Shown here: one piece after another, positions 60,801-64,000 of the stretch
How positions within the stretch are numbered: position 1 is the first letter of the stretch
How the letters are laid out: each line of letters starts with the position of its first letter
DNA from: Trematomus loennbergii
Lineage: Eukaryota > Chordata > Actinopteri > Perciformes > Nototheniidae
Direction: 5' to 3'
Assembly (NCBI GenBank): GCA_012861695.1
Contig: JAAOOA010000145.1
Span: 217,501-281,500, forward strand
Length of the DNA stretch: 64,000 bases
Made by a program: the position numbers and the translations under genes
The notes under the pieces: generated by a model
The model's database searches: none
What the model saw: the letters and a program-made list of their open reading frames with translations, nothing else
Told to the model about the DNA's origin: nothing

Positions 60801-63800
60801 TAGAGAAGAAAACGAAGCATATCTGAAAGTACAAGCCTTGACTGCAAAACTTTATACCCAGTTTATTGCCATAAATATGATGATGGATTATCAGTAAAAG
60901 ATTCTACGTGACAGAGACATTGGATTAACCTTGAGCGGCGTTTTTATTCCGTTGAACACAACTTTTGATCACAAATCAAAAAAGGTAAGATGTAATTATT
61001 GTAATATTTTTGAAACCGGATGTTGTTTACTTTCTCTTTTCTGGCTGAAAGCTCCACAAATTCGGGGTCGTACAGTGATGACACTACATGTATGGAATCT
61101 GTAGAGTCTCAGCTTTAATCGGATATCTTGTTTGTGCAGTTACGATAAGTAATAAGGGCATTTTGAGAGTGAGTGCTGTGCAAAACTCCGTTAGCATTAG
61201 TTAGCATTTTTTCGCAAAATGCTAATTCAAAGGCTTGGTATTACTCTTGTGTTTCTTTTAGCTAAAAATGGTTCATATCTTCAGTTAGCTGAGATTCTTA
61301 CCGTTAATCTGGTGCTACACATTAATAGTTTCATAAATGTTAAGAAGCCCTGAGACATTGTCTCAAAAAAAAAAGTAGGAGTGGTCCAATGGGGGGACCG
61401 CCGTGCTTAAGAGGTTAACTACTTGGGCATATCTATGATATGTCTTTTTAAGATGTTTATTAATAATAGTGATAACCAGGGGCCTCATTTATGAAGGGAT
61501 ATACGCTCAAAAAATGGCGTACGCTAGTTTCTACGCAATGTTTGCGATTTATAAAATACTAACTTGACGGGAAAATGTGCTGTACTCCACGCAAACTCTA
61601 ACCCATGCGTACGCACTAAGCACACAAACGGGAGAGACGAGAAACTGCGACACCGTTGGCAGAAGGAAGAATGGAGAGAAATATGTGGAAATACCATAAA
61701 TAAAATGTTACCTCTCATTTATCAAATATGAAGAATTCATTTTCAAACATTGATTAAAGCCAATCTTAAAATGATTAAACAAACGCCTGTTTGAGACTCC
61801 TCAGTGCACACAAAAACATAATTGGAGAAATAAATAAATACGGATATGTTATTTAAAACCACCTCGAATATGTTGTGTTAATGTTATGAAATGTTTTCTC
61901 ATAAATGATGCGGTAAGCAGGAGGACAGAATTACGTCTAAACTGACGCCGTTTTGCATTTCTATAGGTTGTAGATACGAGCATGGTTTCATATACTATCA
62001 CATTTAATCGTTTTATGCCGTTTGCCAAGACTTGATAAGTCGCTCGTAAAACACAGGAGGTATGGAAACTAAGAACACCATATGTGGTAAATTGTACAGC
62101 TAATATAACACAACACATTAGTTGTATTTCCTTTAACTGGTGGATTATGGATATATAGTTGCTGATCGACAGCTGGAACACAAACCACCAAATACAACAC
62201 AATAATTCAGATCCAGTCGTCATGACTACACTCCGGAGGGATTCCCCATCATTTCTTACAGTTTCTCATCAAGGGGGGGTCTCCTGTCCCCGGGACAAAC
62301 ACACTGCCTGAGGAAGGTTATGTGTATTTCTTTTGTCATTAACTTTTTTCGGACCACTTATTTATTTATTTTGGTGACGATCCGACCTCATGCTGCTACT
62401 CTGGTTCAAACTGCATCCACCAAACAATATGATTTATCTCGACCTCCCCACAATAACCAAAATCTGACACGGTGTGAGATGTCTTTTTTGCTGTTCTGTC
62501 CTCATTTCCTGCGATCTTCTTCATGCAGTCAGTCAGAATGAATGAATCGTTTCTTTGACTATTTATAGGCAAATATGGGCGTTACGAGTCGATTGTGATT
62601 TATAAAGGGAAACAGGCGTAGGAGTGCCGTACGCACTTCCCTCGCCGGTACGCAATGTTTTGTGAATCGGAAAATTTCGGAAGATTTCTGTACCTATTTT
62701 TTTGCTTTGTACTACGTAAGCACCTTCCCACGTCAATCCTACGCAAGGCGTTATAAATGAGGCCCCTGGTGAGCTGGTTGTTTAGCATTAGCAGATAAAA
62801 CAGTGTTTTGTGAAATCACATGTAGAGTCAATGCAAAGACCCAGATCCGTGCCTGGCAACACGAAGGAAGTGAAGATGTTAAATTCATGTCACCTGCGTA
62901 TTCGTGCAGCGTGACACATTTCAACTTGAGTGTAAAGTTTGTGACGCTCTGTTACAAAAACCTGTCAGTGTTGAGATTGTGCTCCTGTGGTCTCTGACGG
63001 TCTGAGGGGAATCAGAGAGGAGAACAGAGCTCTACAGCAGCTCATATTAAATCAGGGTTATTCATGTTCCTGTATAAACCAGAGACTGTCTGTGGTGCTA
63101 ACAATATAGTGACTGCTGTACTTATGACTTCATGAAGTTACTCTGAGTGTTGATGGAGCAGCTAATGTTAGCCTAGCTTTAATCAAACCCATCTCTTCAG
63201 AAAAAAACATTTAAAAAATGTTATGCTCGTTGTGTTGGAGACAGACCTGACAAAGCATTAACTCAGGCTTTTTACAAATCAGTATCATTCTGTTGTTATT
63301 TAGGCATCCTTTCCATATGTTTATTTCTATGAATTCACAGCAGATTCTATGCAAGTTGGGTTTATAGTGCACCAGGTTAATACAGCTGTGTGTGTAGATA
63401 CAGGGAACATGTGCTCCTCTGGGGATGAATCCAGACAGGATGCTCTCTGGTTTGATGATCATGTGAATTGTAAGCTATCTACCTGATCACAAGGGTATAT
63501 ATTATATAGACCTTTTTTTAAATATCAAACTAGAATGTGCCCCCTTGTTGTACCTTTGGTGAGAATCAGCCCCTCTGAAGTAAAGTGCTATAAAGGATGT
63601 GTTCCTCTCCACAGAGGGAAGAGGAAGAGTGGTGTTCCTGTGGAGGAGCAGATGTCCAGCTGTGCTCTGTGTCAGGACGTCCTGAAGGATCCAGTCTCTA
63701 CCAGCTGTGGACACTGGTTCTGCAGACAGTGCATCACCTCATACTGGGAGCAGCGCCCTCCATCAGGAGACCCCTCCTGTCCCAGTGTGGAGAAAGATCC

Positions 63801-63849
63801 AGAACCAGAGCTGGCCTGCAGACAGCCAGTCAGACCAGCTCTGTACGAG
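56901..63849 (+). CDS. NLRC3-like receptor, unit 3 (5' part, cut by window end)
   Basis: Visible exons: 56901-57027 ([13 protein letters not shown]...GPSDT), 58600-58727 (a second copy of the same peptide, in-frame if spliced) and RING 63615-63849. The FISNA-NACHT exon is expected just beyond the window, by comparison with the 186-190 base intron of units 1 and 2. The unit lacks the QRAESTVS exon found in units 1 and 2. Introns are filled by three unit-specific transposons (57154-57948, 58980-61414, 61478-62767). The RING exon is one base short. Confidence 0.8.
57154..57948. mobile_element. hAT-type non-autonomous element, unit 3
   Basis: Perfect 8-bp target duplication TAAGCTAA (57146-57153 and 57949-57956). 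The ends TAGGGATGTCCCGATC and GATCGGGACATCCCTA are exact inverted repeats. A long poly-A run is at 57824-57850 and the subterminal regions are rich in CCGATC. No transposase. Confidence 0.93.
58005..58599. other. Intron with repeat remnant, unit 3
   Basis: 58215-58395 has the TACTTTTACTTGAGTAAA-type repetitive sequence common in fish genomes. 58560-58575 is a short (TG)8 before the second ATG exon. Confidence 0.5.
58600..58727 (+). CDS. NLR unit 3 second N-terminal peptide exon
   Basis: Nearly identical to 56901-57027 including the ATG. The bases between acceptor and ATG (ACTGAAGAAG) keep the frame when joined to a phase-2 donor (AA+A, then CTG AAG AAG ATG). So it may serve as an alternative first exon or as an in-frame repeat. 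Confidence 0.75.
58980..61414 (-). mobile_element. piggyBac-like element with TTAA target duplication
   Basis: TTAA at 58976-58979 and 61415-61418; unit 1 has a single TTAA in the empty site (ATTATTTAACTACTTGGG). The ends CCTGTTAAGCCC and CCTCTTAAGCAC (right end, reverse complement) are imperfect inverted repeats. Minus-strand frames at 60472-60254 (DSDADMLPVDSESDDEDLLQ, acidic) and 59812-59555 (SDGDEDEMASPLP then TPATP repeats) resemble the acidic N-terminal region of PGBD-type proteins. The catalytic domain is not seen, so the element is internally deleted. Confidence 0.72.
59572..59664. repeat. 9-bp minisatellite (GTGGCAGGT)n
   Basis: About ten copies of GTGGCAGGT/GAGGCAGGT inside the piggyBac-like element, coding ATP/APP on the minus strand. 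Confidence 0.9.
61478..62767. mobile_element. Unclassified TIR transposon (AGGGGCCTCATTTAT ends)
   Basis: The left end AGGGGCCTCATTTAT is the reverse complement of the right end (ATAAATGAGGCCCCT). It splits an intron whose empty form is GATAACCTGGTGAGC in units 1 and 2. A target duplication is not obvious. Subterminal TACGCA motifs occur on both sides. A minus-strand frame of 124 codons (62223-61849) has no recognisable domain. Confidence 0.72.
63615..63849 (+). CDS. NLR unit 3 RING finger exon, one base short
   Basis: 235 bases against 236 in unit 2. TGTCCCAGTG replaces TGTCCCCAGTG, shifting the frame before the last C-x2-C pair, so the RING loses two zinc ligands if the change is real. The upstream part ([22 protein letters not shown]) is intact. 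The shifted frame stays open through the donor. Confidence 0.83.
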
Positions 63850-64000
63850 GTAAGAGGCCGAACTCATGCAGCGTCTTATTCCTCTTCCTGGTTCATTTGT
63901 TTTTTATTAGGTATTTGTTGAAGAACATAGACATTAAATGTTTATAAAACATTTAAACTCAGTCTGTTTTTATTAGTTTTATTGTTATTCTCAAAAGCAT

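Noticed and set aside
62223..62767. Transposase for the AGGGGCCTC element
   Set aside because: No DDE or helix-turn-helix motif could be recognised in any frame.

Overview
The window is vertebrate, almost certainly teleost fish, DNA. The reasons are exon-intron structure with GT-AG splice sites, very long (TG)n/(CA)n arrays, several fish-type transposon families (hAT, piggyBac-like and other TTAA-target elements, BEL/Pao, L2-like LINE) and, above all, tandem copies of a fish-specific NLR gene (the NLR-C or 'NLRC3-like' type with FISNA, NACHT and leucine-rich repeats). No prokaryotic or viral gene organisation is present. Species cannot be fixed from sequence alone.

Layout: 1-2990 is repeat-rich flank (microsatellite, two terminal-inverted-repeat elements). 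About 2990-21800 is NLR unit 1. Its parts are a TATA/leader region, an N-terminal peptide exon, a second peptide exon, a RING exon broken by an L2-like LINE, a large FISNA-NACHT exon, four LRR exons and two tiny terminal exons, followed by nested BEL/Pao, LINE and hAT debris. About 22000-25290 carries the last four recognisable exons of a raftlin gene (minus strand, probably RFTN2). 26087-30340 carries the exons of MOB4 (phocein, plus strand) from the DFYNWPDES segment to the stop codon, without a visible first exon. 30138-51583 is NLR unit 2 and 51584 to the window end is unit 3. Both of these begin with the last exon of MOB4 plus its 3' flank, so a block of about 21.4 kb containing the MOB4 tail and an NLR gene has been tandemly duplicated. 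Unit 3 is cut by the window edge just before its FISNA-NACHT exon.

The NLR genes would encode cytosolic immune sensors: repeated N-terminal peptides, a C3HC4 RING (putative E3 ligase), FISNA, NACHT ATPase, helical linker and LRRs. All copies carry small indels. Two one-base losses in A-runs are shared by units 1 and 2. Others are private, and MOB4 and the raftlin exons are also frameshifted. Either these are decaying paralogues or the assembly has uncorrected homopolymer errors; the evidence supports a mixture and cannot separate the two.

Most interesting points: (i) the LINE inserted in the unit 1 RING exon ends in a ready-made splice acceptor that restores the correct frame from the previous exon into the RING; (ii) an 18-residue/54-bp coding repeat in the NLR is expanded to 10 units in unit 1 against 4 in unit 2, with a 108-bp higher-order period; (iii) MOB4 3' sequence is trapped in the NLR duplication; (iv) TG arrays sit directly at splice sites of all three gene families; (v) a conserved TATA box and ISRE-like motif precede each NLR unit.
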